Source: Primula veris (taxonomy: Eukaryota > Streptophyta > Magnoliopsida > Ericales > Primulaceae). Taken from it: a stretch of 64,000 bases of DNA. A model generated the notes under the pieces. The model had not been told where the DNA came from, made no database searches, and was given only the letters and a program-made list of their open reading frames with translations. Made by a program: the position numbers and the translations under genes. Every line of letters begins with the position of its first letter. Positions within the stretch are counted from its first letter, which is position 1. The stretch spans positions 25,108,126-25,172,125 of the forward strand of contig OY821747.1 of assembly GCA_963682055.1 (NCBI GenBank), in the 5' to 3' direction. This document shows, one piece after another, positions 22,257 to 34,143 of the stretch.

Positions 22257-22430
22257 GACCTCCTGTTTATTTTATTTTATTTTTTAAAAAAACAAACAAA
22301 TAAAATATTTATAAAAAAAAAGACGATTTAAATACTCACACCCAACAGAGAAATTAATAGTATGAAACAAAACCCTAGAGAGAAAGGGCAAAAAGGGACT
22401 TTATATCCTCTAGATCTATAATAGTCCGTT
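22257..22430 (-). promoter_or_regulatory. AKR2-like 5' UTR, leader intron, telo-box
   Basis: Reading leftward: a CT-rich leader with AGGGTTT, the complement of the plant telo-box AAACCCTA (near 22379-22386), then GTTGGGT, donor GTGAGT at 22339-22334, a short AT-rich leader intron ending in AAACAG, and 6 nt before the ATG. The leader intron is inferred from the splice signals. Copies lie at 42907-43080 and 63557-63730. Confidence 0.5.
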
Positions 22431-24049
22431 TAACTATTATAAGCCCTTTTCTTTTTAATTTCTTTCCAATTACTCCTTTTCTTGTCGGTCAAACGGTTTT
22501 CGTCCTTTATTATTTTTTAAATAATATATAAATTTGAAATTTTCATTATAACTGATAAATGTAATATTACAGAAAATCAATAGTTGTACTATCATTTCTT
22601 GAAACATACGAAGGTTAGATTGTATGATTAAAAGAATACCTCTAATTAGATTGTACAGTGAGCAAAATCACGACGAAGTCACGACGAGGCTGCGGAGGAG
22701 GTGGGGAGTAGCTGATGAGAGAGAGAGACGGGTTTTCTAGAGAGAGAGACTATTATGAGGTCAGATGACACGACAGATAAAAAAGAATTTGGAAATATTT
22801 AAAATAGGTGGTAACAAAATCAAATTAAAAATTTTGAAAAATATAGCTTATGCTAATAAAAATTATAAGATGTATTAAAACCTAATAATAATATTTAAGT
22901 GATATCATTCTCTAATATTTTCTTTAAGTTAAATATGGTCAGGTGGACTAAACCCACAGCTGATCATGTGGGCAGACATAAGAAAAACCCATATTAAACT
23001 CTCATAGAAAATATTGACTTTATTCATTTTTCTTAAACTAAGAATTAGGATGTGATTGGTTTTCGGAGGTGATTATGGATTTCATAAACCATGTTAGACT
23101 TTTAAGATTTAGACAAAGGGATTTTGACATTGAATAAAAGAGGAGGAGGTCACGGAAAAGAAAGGAGATTTTTTTTTTAATTACTTATTCAATGCCAACC
23201 ATTGAAATAATAGACAATAAAATGTTAAGATTAATGTGTAAACATACTGTGTTTTTTGATGTATATATATATTATTTTTTATTTAGGAAATACATAATTT
23301 ATCTGTCTTGAGATTTTGCTTGAGGAGACGAATTAATGAGAGCAAAAAAATATACTACAATTATGAAGACTTTAATTGAACAAATATGGATAGTTGATTA
23401 ATATTGAATGTTATAAGAGTCCAAATCTTCTATCTCTATTCTCTACCCTCTTCCGTGCCCCTTACTTATTTTCATTCAAATTTTAAAATTTCACAAGTTT
23501 TTCCGCAAGTTTATAAGCTTTTATATTATAATGTATTCAAATTTTTAAACATTTGGACATAATAATGTTTTAGACAGTTTTTCTAAAATTTAATGTTTAA
23601 TTTACACTAATTTATACATTTATTCCAAAATAAATTGTGTGTGGGTTTTCTTTTAAAAATAATAATTGTATAATTTTTTTCAAATTTTTTAAAATAAATT
23701 TTTACATAAAGAGGTAAAGAGATAGAAGATTATTGGATACTACATATTGGATCACAGAGCATCCCAATCCTATTGCGGTTGGGGTTGTAACGTTGGTTCG
23801 CTCCTCTCTTTTACCTTTTCGCTACCAACACTTCTATTACAGAATTGATCAGTCTAATTTGCACAAAGTTATATATTAGTTTTTACTTAAATTATATATA
23901 TATAGACATATATTAATTAAAAAACATGGTCCCTGTATTTTATGTTAACTTACAAACCAATCCTTTTTATCAGTATTTTAAATTAAAAAAATGTGAATAT
24001 TGTTTCAATATCATAATAAATATACATAAATAAATTTATGTAGCCTCTC

Positions 24050-24310
24050 ATTCTGTTAGACACTTTGTTGGGATTTATGTTAGAATGTCGTTTGACTATT
24101 TGTTAGATTACTATTAGACTCTCTTGTATTTAATTGTCCATTAGATTATCTATTATAATATCAATTAGAGTGCCTAATAGAATGTCAATCATGTCATTAA
24201 TGTCTAATGTATAATAGACGGTGTGTAAGACCATGATTCGACCGTACTTAGTGTATTAGAAAGTCTAATATGATATCTATTAGACTAGCAAATAGACTGT
24301 TCGTATGTGT
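24050..24310. repeat. degenerate TTAGATTGTC-like word cluster
   Basis: Many variants (TTAGATTAC, TTAGACTCTC, TTAGATTATC, TTAGAGTGCC, TAGAATGTC, and inverted GTCTAATA) within 260 bp. The same core is scattered through introns of the MULE gene at 8.5-11.3 kb. Copy at 44700-44960. Confidence 0.5.
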
Positions 24311-25329
24311 ATTTTGAATCAATTTTTTTTATGGTAACTTGACATTCTTTTTAAAATGTCATTTTTTGGGGGTATTTTTAGGGATTTTCTTGGGTTGTTT
24401 TTTTTGTTTTACTTTTAGTTTTGGTTCCATTTTTTAGTATTTTTTTTTTATAGTTTCGTTCAACGTATGATTAACTCCAGAGTTTGACATCAACGTCAGA
24501 GACTGATAGTCACCCCGGAATGCGACAGTCATGCCAGATTCCAACAATTAAAAGTCGGAGTTCGGCCAAAAGTGTAATTTAAAAAAATTGATCAAATATG
24601 TTTCGTTAGTGATGATAGGGGTACCATTATATAATTATTTTATTAAAACCGGTCCCACTTGTTAAACAAACTAATTGACCGGTTTAAATAAAAATGTTGA
24701 TGAAAAAATGTTTGACAAAAACTAAAATGCAAGTCGGGCTCCTATAAATAATATTGTTTGGTCAAATATGTTTGGTCAGAGTTAATATTTTACAATAAGT
24801 TTGTTCAAACGGGTCCAACTACTTAGGTAAAAATCTGATAACACTAATGATTCGACAAACCCATGCTATTCAAAAAATTACTTCATACAATTTTTCGAAA
24901 TCCCCGATCGTCAATGGCTATGATCCCTCCGATTGTCTTGATTTGTCTTCCCATTCAATGATATATGTCGGCTGTCGCGCTACTCTCACTCTTCATTCCT
25001 TCCTCCGTCGATGTTGCAGCATATATTCACCACATTTTGAAAACAATCAGATTTCCGACAATGTTGTTATCTCCAGCGACGGACAATTATACGATATGAT
25101 CTCTGGCGACAGACAATCATATGATTGGATTTCCGACGAAATCTGATCTGGTGACTGCCTCGTCAATGTGTACAACGATGAGGGCAACATTGCCACTATC
25201 ACTGAGGTGTAATTATGACGCAACTAGGTCGATGATGACGTAATAACTATTTGTTGTGGGCTTTGCGGCAATGAGTTGTTATGTGCATGTATGTATTATG
25301 TATATAGGGTGTATGTAAGTGTCTACGTG

Positions 25330-25465
25330 TATACATATATATATATATATATGCATGTATATGGGTATAGTGTGGTGTCAGCAGGGTGGTGGTGGAGGGC
25401 TGGTGGTGGAAGGGTGGTGGTGGCGGAGCTTGTGTATATATATATATATATATTTATATATATAA
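25330..25465. repeat. TA and GGTGGT simple repeats
   Basis: (TA)n at 25335-25352 and 25435-25465 flank a GGTGGTGG-rich block at 25383-25428. The Tyr/Ile-rich and Gly-rich frames read through it are not genes. Copy at 45980-46115. Confidence 0.85.
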
Positions 25466-26579
25466 TGTATCTTTTGTATATATGTATGTATTAATATGTA
25501 AGATTACCTACCGAAAAAAAATGTATTATGTAAGATTATATGAGCCATATGATAATTTTATCAAGAAAAGGGCCAAAATACTCTTGATTTTAACGGTAAG
25601 ACACATTTTCCCTGCACGTGACTGTTTTCCATTGATGCATGTTAGGGTTTTGGACGGAAAAGCTGAGAAAACAGAAAAATCTATAATATTGGGTACAAAA
25701 CTGAAAAAAATAAGAACTTGTTGAATAAAAATGAAAAAGTAGCAAAACATAGGATATAAAACCCGCTCATCAGCGAATTCACCAATTGGTTACCTGCTAT
25801 CGAATTGTGAATAATGAGTTGAAACCATAAACGAAGTAGGCAAATAAAAAGTAGTTTGGAATATATGGTCTCCAGCTACGATGGTATTGATCAGTATTCA
25901 CTACAACTCACTGGTTTTTTGTTTTTGTTTTTTCCAGTTAACTAATCGTACATGTGTGTAATAGTTGTATAAAGGCTGCTAAAAATCTAAAAAAGTGTAA
26001 CTATCAGAAAATTAATACCATGTCCCAATGATATAGCGTGTCAAACCAATGACATGTACCGGCTATCACTCCACATCAACACAAGATCGAGGAGTAAGAA
26101 TATATGGGTAACCTGAGTAGGTAGAGAAGTCACTAATAAAGCTAACTTTGTAGCCAATGCGCCGGTTTATAAACAACTACCCTACAACACAGATTAGTTT
26201 CTCATTACGAACACTAAGTGAGACCCCACATTCAATAAGTAACGATCACTGAATAGTGGATTCTCCAATGGCATTAGTAGTCCCAAGACTAACAAGCTGG
26301 TATGTTTACATGGAAGTTTCGGAAAGTTGATCAATGTTATATCCTGAACAATTCATACACTTCTTTAAAACGGCATAAAAGGGAATTTGGAACAATTCAT
26401 ACTTTTTTCGAAAAGGCATACAAGGGTTTCACTCATACGTGACTAATTTGATACCACACCCAGCAAAAGCACATAAACACCATGTAGTCCGCACCTAACA
26501 TCAATACAATAAAACAAGTCTTCTAATAGATAAATTGTAATCAGCATCAAAACACTGGACCCATATACTTGTATTGTTC

Positions 26580-27449
26580 TTCATGAATTTGCAGAAATAC
26601 TACCTGCAAAAAGAAATGCATCAGTTAGAGCAATTTTTTGAGCTGGTTAACATACAGCTATTAAGCATATAGAAACATAGAGCAGCATTAAAAAGCTGAA
26701 ATAAAAAAAGTCATTTTAGGTTCCTATACTGTTACGAACCAACTAAGATTCAAATCCAATTAAGCACAAATCAAGGATAACAAACAAAATTCCAACTCTT
26801 CACTAAAATCAAAGTTCATTAACGGAATTAGAACTGAAAGGAGCAAATAGAAATGAAAGAAATACTGATAAGGAAAGTAAATTAAAGAAACATAATCTTC
26901 CTCTCTTTTTTCATGATCGTTGCTTTCTTCTGTATTTATATTGCTCTGGGACAAGTTTACTAAAAATTCCAAAAGAGCCCCCGCAGTTTTCATATGCAAA
27001 AGCTGCCCTAATATTTTATTCTAAACAAGCAAGTCTTGGTCTTAAAATTCAGCTTTCATATGTTTTATCACTTCTTTGTGCACTTCTTAGGTTTCATTAC
27101 ATTCCTCACCACTCGAAAGTGGTCCTTGCCCTCAAGGTGTGTAATAAATTGCTCTCAAGTTATGTCCATCTAAGGCACTAAGGTGAAGGGATTCGACATA
27201 CGAAGCAAGTCTTTTGGTGTAATTCTTTCAGTTCAGTTCACCTTTGGTGTAGTATTTAAAATTTTCCGGTGCACCTCCCTTCTCATTTAGCTCGTCTTTA
27301 CGCATCTGAGGGTAAAAATCTTGAAAAAAAATCGAGTTCAACTCTTTCCATTTTGTCTCTTTATCCTCAAGGTTAAGGTGTAATTTCAAACTTCTGTAAC
27401 ACGGGTGTGCGAGTCTGCTCTTCCACTGCAATATATATTCCATAAACAT
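26580..27449 (-). mobile_element. Ty3/gypsy chromovirus 3'-end remnant
   Basis: Minus strand. 27449-27228 reads EYILQWKS ... ETKWKELNSIFFQDFYPQ, like a chromodomain at the end of gypsy pol; 27150-27085 continues in another frame with HLEGKDHFRVVRNVMKP, which resembles the residues after it. Downstream, 27010-26930 looks like LTR promoter sequence (CTTTTGCATATGAAAACTG, then CAATATAAATACAG with a TATA-like core). Ends and TSD were not found. The identification rests on short matches. Copy at 47230-48099. Confidence 0.45.
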
Positions 27450-27808
27450 TCTCCCTTTCTATTTATTTTTTCTTTATTGTACTGTAGAAAAGGTTTTCTA
27501 TGATTCTTACTCCGGCTTGAACTTAGCGCTTTGTTAGTATAAGCATATACTCCCTGCACTTTCGCATATGTTAGTTATATATATCTTTATTTTTGTTCCC
27601 CTCCACCTCTTCTCTCTTTGGCCCGCCCCCCTTACTCCCTCTCATACGGACCCACAATACACAGCTTTACATTAACATAGAGTACATATATAGTCAAAGA
27701 TCGAGTACATATAGACATAACCACAAACGACTTAACAACGGAGCTCCTCGGCCAGATCAATCACGACCGCCGCAGCCCGACTAACAACCTGGACAGCTCA
27801 GTGCATAC
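27450..27808. other. intergenic stretch
   Basis: CT-rich and AT-rich sequence between the gypsy remnant and the hAT-like MITE; 27590-27784 gives a short frame with no recognisable product. Confidence 0.5.
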
Positions 27809-28298
27809 CAGTGTTTTAAATAGCGTTATCGCGATCGTAGCGTTTTTTCGAGGGAAACGCTAAAAGCGCTAATAGCGTTGCTATATAGCGCTTTGCGGTG
27901 TATTTTTTTTTGCCTAAATATGCACTAAACTTTAGTATATATAACAAAAAAAATAAAAAAATGTATAGTTATATTAAATAGTAATAAAAAAAAATCAAAA
28001 AAAAAAATTGTTGTTGGTGGGTTTCGAACTTGGGTCTGCTGAAAATTACAGCACTGTCTTAACCATCTGGACTACAGACACTTTTATGAAAATTACACAA
28101 TATATATTAATTATTTAGATCCGCTGTTTTTTTTTAACTCGCTATTTACGCTTTTGGTCCAGAATTTCGCGTTTTTTGCGCTTTTGGTCCCCTATAGCGC
28201 GATTTTAGCGCAATTCCACCCAAAATCGTGATTTTTCGTTGCGTTTTTTACCAAAAAAACGCTATTTCGCGCTACGTAGCGCGAATTTTAAAACAGAG
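27809..28298. mobile_element. 490-bp hAT-like MITE with 8-bp TSD
   Basis: Ends CAGTGTTTTAAA and the complement of CTCTGTTTTAAA, flanked by GTGCATAC at 27801-27808 and 28299-28306 (the match extends by CA). Both ends are dense in GCG/CGC words (TAGCGTTATCGCGATCG; GCGCTACGTAGCGCG). An 8-bp TSD with a CA-starting end fits hAT elements. It holds a tRNA-like core on the minus strand. Copy at 48459-48948. Confidence 0.75.
28015..28081 (-). other. tRNA-derived sequence inside the MITE
   Basis: On the minus strand, TAGTCCAGATGG (28074-28063) fits the tRNA A box and AGTTCGAAACC (28030-28020) fits the B box, 32 bp apart, with TTAAGACAG between. It is too degenerate for a working tRNA (no good acceptor stem), but may keep an internal Pol III promoter. 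Copy at 48665-48731. Confidence 0.6.
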
Positions 28299-29957
28299 GT
28301 GCATACCAATCAGGTTTAGTTTGGTTTTCCCAACACCAGATTATGCTTCCTGACTCTTTGTTCTGTCAGGATGGTTTCTGGTTTAAATTCAAGCTTAATT
28401 TATATTAAAACACAAGCAAAGCTAACTTGGGCATAACTCGTAAGGTCTACAAGCGGAGCCTAAAAGCATGTTTGGCTTCATAATGTTAGCAAATAAGGTG
28501 GCTTACTTGAATTTGGGTAAAGCTGAGTTAATTTACTGTAAACTTCTAGATCTTCAGAAACCGAAAGAGGGATAAAAAGATCGTTTGAAACAAATAAACT
28601 ATTCATTCTGAGCAAATAAGTTGGCCTATTTGAACCCAAATCAAGCGGAATTTTCAGGATATAAAAAGAAGCGCCTTTTAAGTTAAGAAAGCAAATGAGC
28701 TGTAGTTTATTATTAGCACAAAAATAAGCAGGCTGGTTTGGCAGCTCAGTGTTTTTACTTATTTGCTTCAAAGCTAGACTTTATTTGGTTGATCCGCATA
28801 ATAGTTGATTTGTCCATTTTTGGATAGAAAAAGCTAGAAGTTTGAAGCTGGATGAATGTAAACTTCTATCAAGTCTCAACCCCCCAGCTTAAATCTTCTA
28901 AGGTCGGGCCAAAAAACTCAGCTTAAAGCTGCTCGTGAAAATGCAGTTCACCTTTTAAGCAAAAAACCTGCAACTAAACAAGGGCTTAAACTCTTTCTCG
29001 GCGTATGTGAATAGAATAGATAGCTTTAAGTTACATAAACTTGTATTTTTTCAAAATTTGATAACATCCAGCTTATATTCTTAAAAATACAACCAAACAA
29101 GCCCTCAAAAAGCCTCTATATTTTCCAAGACCAAAGAACTCAAATTATTTAGCTAGTCAACCAAATATATACAATCTTGCTTTTAAACCAAAACAATAAA
29201 CTTAAAAGGTGCATCCAAACAAGGGCTTTAGCTTTTTCTTGGACAGAAAACTAGAAAACTTCATGTTCTAAATTGATTGATAAAATCAGGACAGATACGA
29301 GATCAAAAAACAAAACTCAAACTTTTAACGTTGCGCAACAATACGAGGCTATTAACTAAAACACAAAGTCATGTTTCCAGGTAAAAAAAAGTAGGGTACA
29401 AAAGCTTCATGTATTAGAAGGCTCAGGTAAATTATTTTACCAATTGATCGGCAAGAGAAGCATTTCAGAATATAGTGGCGATTTCATTTTTAACAATTTC
29501 AAAAACACTGTAAAACTTCGAAACTCTACAAACACACCCCAAATTTTGGAAGGATTTCAAAAACCATAAAAAAAAAAAAAAAATTCCATTTAAATAATCA
29601 ACGATACTATAAAATCGCTAGTAGCAAGCAAGGGTTTGAAAAGCTATTTATTTCAAAGAAAGAAACAAAATTTCCATTTAAATCATCATCGACTTATTTG
29701 CTTGAAAACTGTAACAGATAAAATAAACACATAAACCGAAACCAGCTAACATGTAGAAATGCAAGTTTCCTTAACCGATATATTATTCGACATAGCTTAT
29801 TTCAAAAGTTTCTTACATTTCACCGTGCCAATTTCGCATTATTAGACTTTTTTACTAATTAAGTGAAGCAACCAGATTATTTTCTGAATAGAGAGTGCAA
29901 TTTGAACTATTTTCAAATTACCATAAAACAAACCAAATTTAAAAACCGCAAACAAAT
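28299..29957. other. AT-rich stretch with AACCAAACAAGCCC words
   Basis: No gene. Contains ACTAAACAAGGGCTT (28975), CAACCAAACAAGCCCT (29092) and CCAAACAAGGGCTTT (29215), and AGCTTAAA/TTTAAGC words, as in MITE ends, so it is probably decayed MITE DNA. Copy at 48949-50607. Confidence 0.5.
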
Positions 29958-30251
29958 TGTTGAAATAATAAATTGTTTGGTTCAATCTTTGCTTTAATGC
30001 CATGAACCTTTCGGATACATGCATAGACCTTTGATATGGATGCATGAATAAGTTATGTATTTTGATTTTCTAGAATAAATGTTGATAACTCAATACCTTT
30101 GATGTTCTCTTGAGTTTAGTATAAATAGGTGCTCCACTTTCATGTGTAAGTACACCAAAATTTAGTTTGAGTTTGATATTATAAGAGTTCTTTCCCTCTC
30201 TATATTTTGCGTTGTCATTTTATGTGAGTGAGTGGTCGTTTCGACCCAACA
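29958..30251 (+). repeat. 5' LTR of the RT-less copia element
   Basis: 294 bp, TGTTG ... CCAACA. TATA-like TATAAATAGG near 30120 and CCCTCTCTATATTT near 30193 fit a promoter and start region. Copy at 50608-50901. Confidence 0.93.
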
Positions 30252-30277
30252 GTGGTATCAGAGCCAACGGTCCCATA

Positions 30278-31381
30278 ATGGCCGGTGGAATGACCCCTTT
30301 TATCCCCATGCTTAAGAAAGATTTCTACGATAATTGGAGTATAAGAATGAAAGTGCTTCTCGGTTCCCGAAATGTGTGGGAAATCGTAGAGACCGGGTTT
30401 AATGAACCCGAAGAAGACGCTGACGTAACTCAGGCTCAAATGGAGAACTTAAAGAAGAATGATCGAAAGGCTCTTAACATCATCCATCAAGCTTTGGATG
30501 AAACTATGTTCGAAAAGGTGGCGTGTGCAATCACGAGCAAAGAAGCTTGGGATATTTTGGAGAATTCATTCAAAGGAGTTGACAAGGTAAAAAATATTCG
30601 ACTCCAAACCTTACGTGGTGATTTTGAGGCTTTATGTATGAAAGTCTCCGAATCGGTTGACGACTATTTTTCACGAGTTCAAAAGGTCGTCAATCAAATG
30701 AAAAGATGCGGAGAAAAATTGGACGACACCCGTGTTGTCGAAAAAATTCTACGTTCTTTAGATTCCAAATGGGATTACATTGTTGTGGCTATCGAGGAAT
30801 CTAAAGACATAGAATCTATGATGGTGGATCAACTTTTGGGCTCGCTCCAAGCTCATGAAGAAAAACTCAACAAAAGAGTTGTGAAAAAAGAGCCGCTCGA
30901 GCAAACTCTTCAAACGAAATTTAGCATGAACGAGAAAAGTTTTGGTAACTCGAAAAGCCAACGAGAAAGAGACCGAGGTCAAAATTATGGCCGTGGTGGT
31001 TACAACTCTTTCAAAAAAGAAGAGAGGAGACAAAACTCTTATCCGACAAGAGGCCGTGGAAGAGGAGGAAATTATAATGGAAAACCGAGGTATGATAAGT
31101 CCCAAATTAAATGTTATAATTGTCAAAAATTTGGGCATTACGCTTCCGAGTGTAGATTGAGTAATAATAAATTTGAGGAAAGGGCTAATTTTGCTAGAGA
31201 AAATAAAGAACGTTCTACACTTTTATTTGCGCATAATGAAAATAAAGGCGGAAAAATTACTACGTGGTATTTAGATACGGGGGCTGGCAACCATATGTGT
31301 GGTAATAAAAATATGTTTACCGAATTGATGAAACGGCAAATGGAGATATTTATTTTGGTGATGAATCTAAAATTCCGGTGA
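30278..31381 (+). pseudogene. copia gag and protease
   Basis: I start at ATG 30278, just after the PBS, because the longer open frame from 30212 runs back into the LTR. Features: DUF4219/UBN2-type gag ([21 protein letters not shown]), an R/G-rich basic stretch, the CCHC knuckle [14 protein letters not shown] (about residue 280), and the protease [14 protein letters not shown] 1-nt frameshift near 31328 moves the rest of protease to the frame starting at 31378. Gag would form the particle and protease mature it. Copy at 50928-52031. Confidence 0.88.
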
Positions 31382-32862
31382 AAGGGAAGGAAAAAGTCTT
31401 AATCCAATTGAAAAATGGAGAAAATGATTTTATCTCGAATGTTTATTATGTTCCTAATATGAAATCTAATATTTTGAGTTTGGGACAACTCTTGGAAAAA
31501 GGCTATTATGTGTATTCGGAAAACCTTAGCCTTGTTTTAAAAGATAAAAATGGAAATTTGGTTGCGCAAGTGCCTATGTCGAAAAATAGAATGTTTTCTT
31601 TGGATATTCAAAATGTTGGGGCTAAATGTTTGAAAGCGTGTTTTAAAGAAACATTATGGCTTTGGCATTTGAGATTTGGGCATCTTAATTTTGGTGGTTT
31701 GAAATTGTTGAGTAGTAAAAATATGGTGAAAGGTTTATCTCATATTGATCATGTTGATGAACTTTGTGAGGCATGTTTGTTTGGAAAACAACCGAAGAAA
31801 AGTTTTTCGAAACAAGCGACTACAAGAGCTAAAAAACTGTTGGAACTTGTTCATACAGATATTTGTGGTCCTATTAAACCAAGTTCTCTTGGGAAAAACA
31901 ATTATTTTGATCTTTTTATTGATGATTTTAGTCGAAAGACTTGAGTTTATTTTTTGAAGCAAAAATCCGATGTTTTTGTTGTTTTCAAAAAATTTAAAGA
32001 TCGTGTTGAAAATGAAAGTGGTCACAAAATAAATTCTATGAGATCGGATCGAGGAGGAGAATTTACTTCGAATGATTTTGGAAAATATTATGAAGAAAAT
32101 GACATTTTTCGTCCTTTGACGGTTGCCTATACCCCACAACAAAACGGGGTTGTTGAAAGAAAAAATCGATCTCTTTTAAATATGGATCGTAGTATTTTGA
32201 AAAGCAAAAATATTCCAAAAGAATTTTGGGCCGAGGCCGTTGATAGTGCGGTTTATTTGTCGAACCGATCCTCATCTCGAAGTGTTTGGGGTAAAACTCC
32301 CGAAGAAGCGTGGAGTGGAAGAAAGCCGGGAATAGTGCATTTAAGAGTTTTTGGGAGCATCGCATATGCTCATGTTCCGGACCAAAAAAGGTCCAAATTG
32401 AATGCTAAAAGTGAGAAGTTTATATTCATTGGCTACGACCCAAGGGCAAAAGGTTACAAGCTATACAATCCGGAGAATGGAAAATTTGTTGTGAGCCGAG
32501 ACGTTGAGTTCGACGAAGAAGGAACGTGGAATTTCGACAAAATGGAGGACGACTATAATTTCTTTCCTTATTATAGTGATGAGGAAGACGAGCAAGTTCA
32601 AGTAGAAGAGGAGCCCACGACGCCACCACCATCACCTCCTTCGCATGGCGAAGTAGGATCCGCGAGCGATGAAAGTTCAAGTGAAAGGCCCAAACGTTTT
32701 CGAACCTTACAAGACTTATACGAAGTGACCGAAAGAATCGACGACAACGTTACTCTCTTTTATCAACGGGTTGTGAACCGATCGGCGTTGAAGAAGCGTT
32801 GCCAAACAAGTTTAAGGGGGAGTGTTGAAATAATAAATTGTTTGGTTCAATCTTTGCTTTAA
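31378..32862 (+). pseudogene. copia GAG-pre-integrase and integrase, broken
   Basis: Reads LWHLRFGHLNFGGLKLL and CEACLFGKQ (zinc finger), HTDICGPI with the first catalytic Asp, FIDDFSRKT with the second, then TGA at 31942-31944 where Trp is expected; the frame resumes at once with the Glu in QNGVVERKNRS and ends with FIGYDPRAKGYKLYNP and an acidic linker. After ERIDDNVTLF the sequence jumps to a short tail and the 3' LTR, so RT and RNase H are deleted. Copy at 52028-53512. Confidence 0.9.
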
Positions 32863-33116
32863 TGCCATGAATCTTTCGGATACATGCATAGAACTTTGAT
32901 ATGAATGCATGAATAAGTTATGTCTTTTGATTTTCTAGAATAAATGTTGATAACTCAAGACCTTTGATATTCTCTTGAGTTTAGTATAAATAGGTGCTCT
33001 ACTTTCATTTGTAAGTAGACCAAAATTTAGTTTGAGTTTGATATTATAAGAGTTCTTTCCCTCTCTATATTTTACGTTGTCATTTTATGTGAGTGAGTGA
33101 TCGTTTCGACCCAAGA
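32823..33116 (+). repeat. 3' LTR of the RT-less copia element
   Basis: 294 bp; same ends as the 5' LTR apart from the last bases (CCAAGA against CCAACA). Twelve differences counted against the 5' LTR. Copy at 53473-53766. Confidence 0.93.
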
Positions 33117-33524
33117 CAAATAAGCTATAAATAATAAACTGGGAGCACCAGACAGCTCACTGGCAGAATTGCAAGAATCCTCTGGACATCAGCCACCACT
33201 ACTTACCGAATTTCCCAATACCCGATTACTCTTTAAATATACAAACACATATATTCAGTTGCCTTATGATAATTTATTGAAGAATACAATTATGCCAAAT
33301 CCTAACTAAATACTACTAAAGTAACTAAACCATAACTTGATATTCAAGTACAAAGAACCACTGTACTCATTTATCACAGTAGCCACACTTATTGGTATTT
33401 GAGCAATTTATCCGAGCATAGAATTTGTTAAACCAATTAAACAGATTATCGTATCTTGCACATCAACTTTAATAAATTAAAACTACAGAATTAGCATGAT
33501 TTCTTAAAGCGCGAAACATACCCT
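33117..33524. other. spacer between copia and minus-strand gene
   Basis: AT-rich; probably contains the 3' UTR of the minus-strand gene that follows. Nothing else seen. Copy at 53767-54174. Confidence 0.4.
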
Positions 33525-34143
33525 TCAGTCCTGTTCGTCGTCCCCCTCGTACCCATGTTCAACCATGTTCACACCCAACTGTCCAATAATCACCTCGTCT
33601 ACAATGTAACGGGGGATTCTTGGAGCCCTCGGGATCACGAGGTCAAGGGGATAGAGACCTGGAGGAACCGGCAGGACAGCTGGAGCGACCTGAGCAACCG
33701 GAGAGACAGTGGGTGCGACCTGAGCAACTGGAGGGACAACGGGTGCGACCTGAGCAACTGGAGGGACAGCGGGAGCAACCTGAGCAACTGGAGGGACAGC
33801 GGGAGCAACCTGAGCAACCGGAGGGACAGCGGGTGCAACCTGAGCAACTGGAGGGACAGCGGGAGCAACCTGAGCAATCGGAAGGACCTGGCTCGTACTG
33901 AGATAGTACGACTCTCCTTCCCTCATTCCATTCATCTGATGACGTTTCCGAATCGCTTGATTCTGATTTGAGAAGGTCGAAATTGTAGACAGCGTGTCCC
34001 GCCATCTACATGCATAAAAAGAGTGAGAAAAACATGAGAAATTTAAAGGAATCGCGTAGTATCTTGTATGGCTCACGGAACCCAAAACAAGCAGCGTAGA
34101 AGCTGGCTATTTTCTTGTGACGTTTCTGCATACCAAACCTCAT
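33525..34143 (-). CDS. hypothetical protein with 10-residue A/P/V repeat
   Basis: Not recognised. A minus-strand frame ends at TGA 33527-33525 and contains seven or eight copies of VAQVAPAVPP, then LDLVIPRAPRIPRYIVDEV and an acidic tail GYEGDDEQD. A splice-bounded start is possible: ATG at 34143 (MRFGMQKRHKKIASFY), donor at 34076, acceptor at 34006; a second frame from ATG 34005 gives an acidic N-terminus (SESSDSETSSDEWNEG) but then reads the repeat as Cys-rich. Which frame is used is unclear, because the 30-bp repeat is open in all frames. A telo-box-like AAACCCTA and CT-rich leader lie at 34610-34560. Could be a host gene or repeat noise. Copy at 54175-54793. Confidence 0.35.
33687..33896. 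repeat. 30-bp minisatellite, 7 copies
   Basis: Unit GACCTGAGCAACTGGAGGGA plus CAGCGGGAGC, with few substitutions between copies. The period is a multiple of three, so every frame repeats a decapeptide. There are no spacers, so this is not CRISPR-like. Copy at 54337-54546. Confidence 0.93.

Larger units (their letters stand above)
22431..26579. other. AT-rich intergenic DNA in unit copy 1
   Basis: No gene recognised. 22660-22760 is a CT/AG-rich segment that could be the distal promoter or leader of the AKR2-like gene. 24050-24310 is a tract of degenerate TTAGATTGTC-like words. 25330-25465 has TA and GGTGGT simple repeats. The 99-codon frame at 24847-25146 resembles nothing I know. Same content at 43081-47229. 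Confidence 0.5.
29958..33116 (+). mobile_element. copia element lacking RT/RNase H, 3,159 bp
   Basis: Two 294-bp LTRs (29958-30251, 32823-33116) start TGTTG; the 5-bp repeat CAAAT flanks the element (29953-29957, 33117-33121). The PBS TGGTATCAGAGC at 30253 complements initiator-Met tRNA; a purine tract lies at 32812-32822. Inside are gag, protease and integrase but no RT or RNase H: the integrase frame runs directly into the 3' LTR. The LTRs differ at 12 of 294 positions (4.1%), so the insertion is old relative to the tandem duplication. It cannot move without another element's RT. Copy at 50608-53766. Confidence 0.95.

Noticed and set aside
24847..25146. 99-codon frame conserved in both units
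   Set aside because: Conservation only reflects the tandem duplication; no recognisable domain and a short local repeat explains part of it.
25276..25724. Tyr/Ile-rich and Gly-rich frames
   Set aside because: They are translations of TA and GGTGGT simple repeats.
28015..28081. Functional tRNA gene
   Set aside because: A and B boxes are recognisable but the acceptor stem and cloverleaf do not form well.
33687..33896. Regular 30-bp repeats resembling a CRISPR array
   Set aside because: No spacers between repeats, eukaryotic context, no cas genes; it is a minisatellite.
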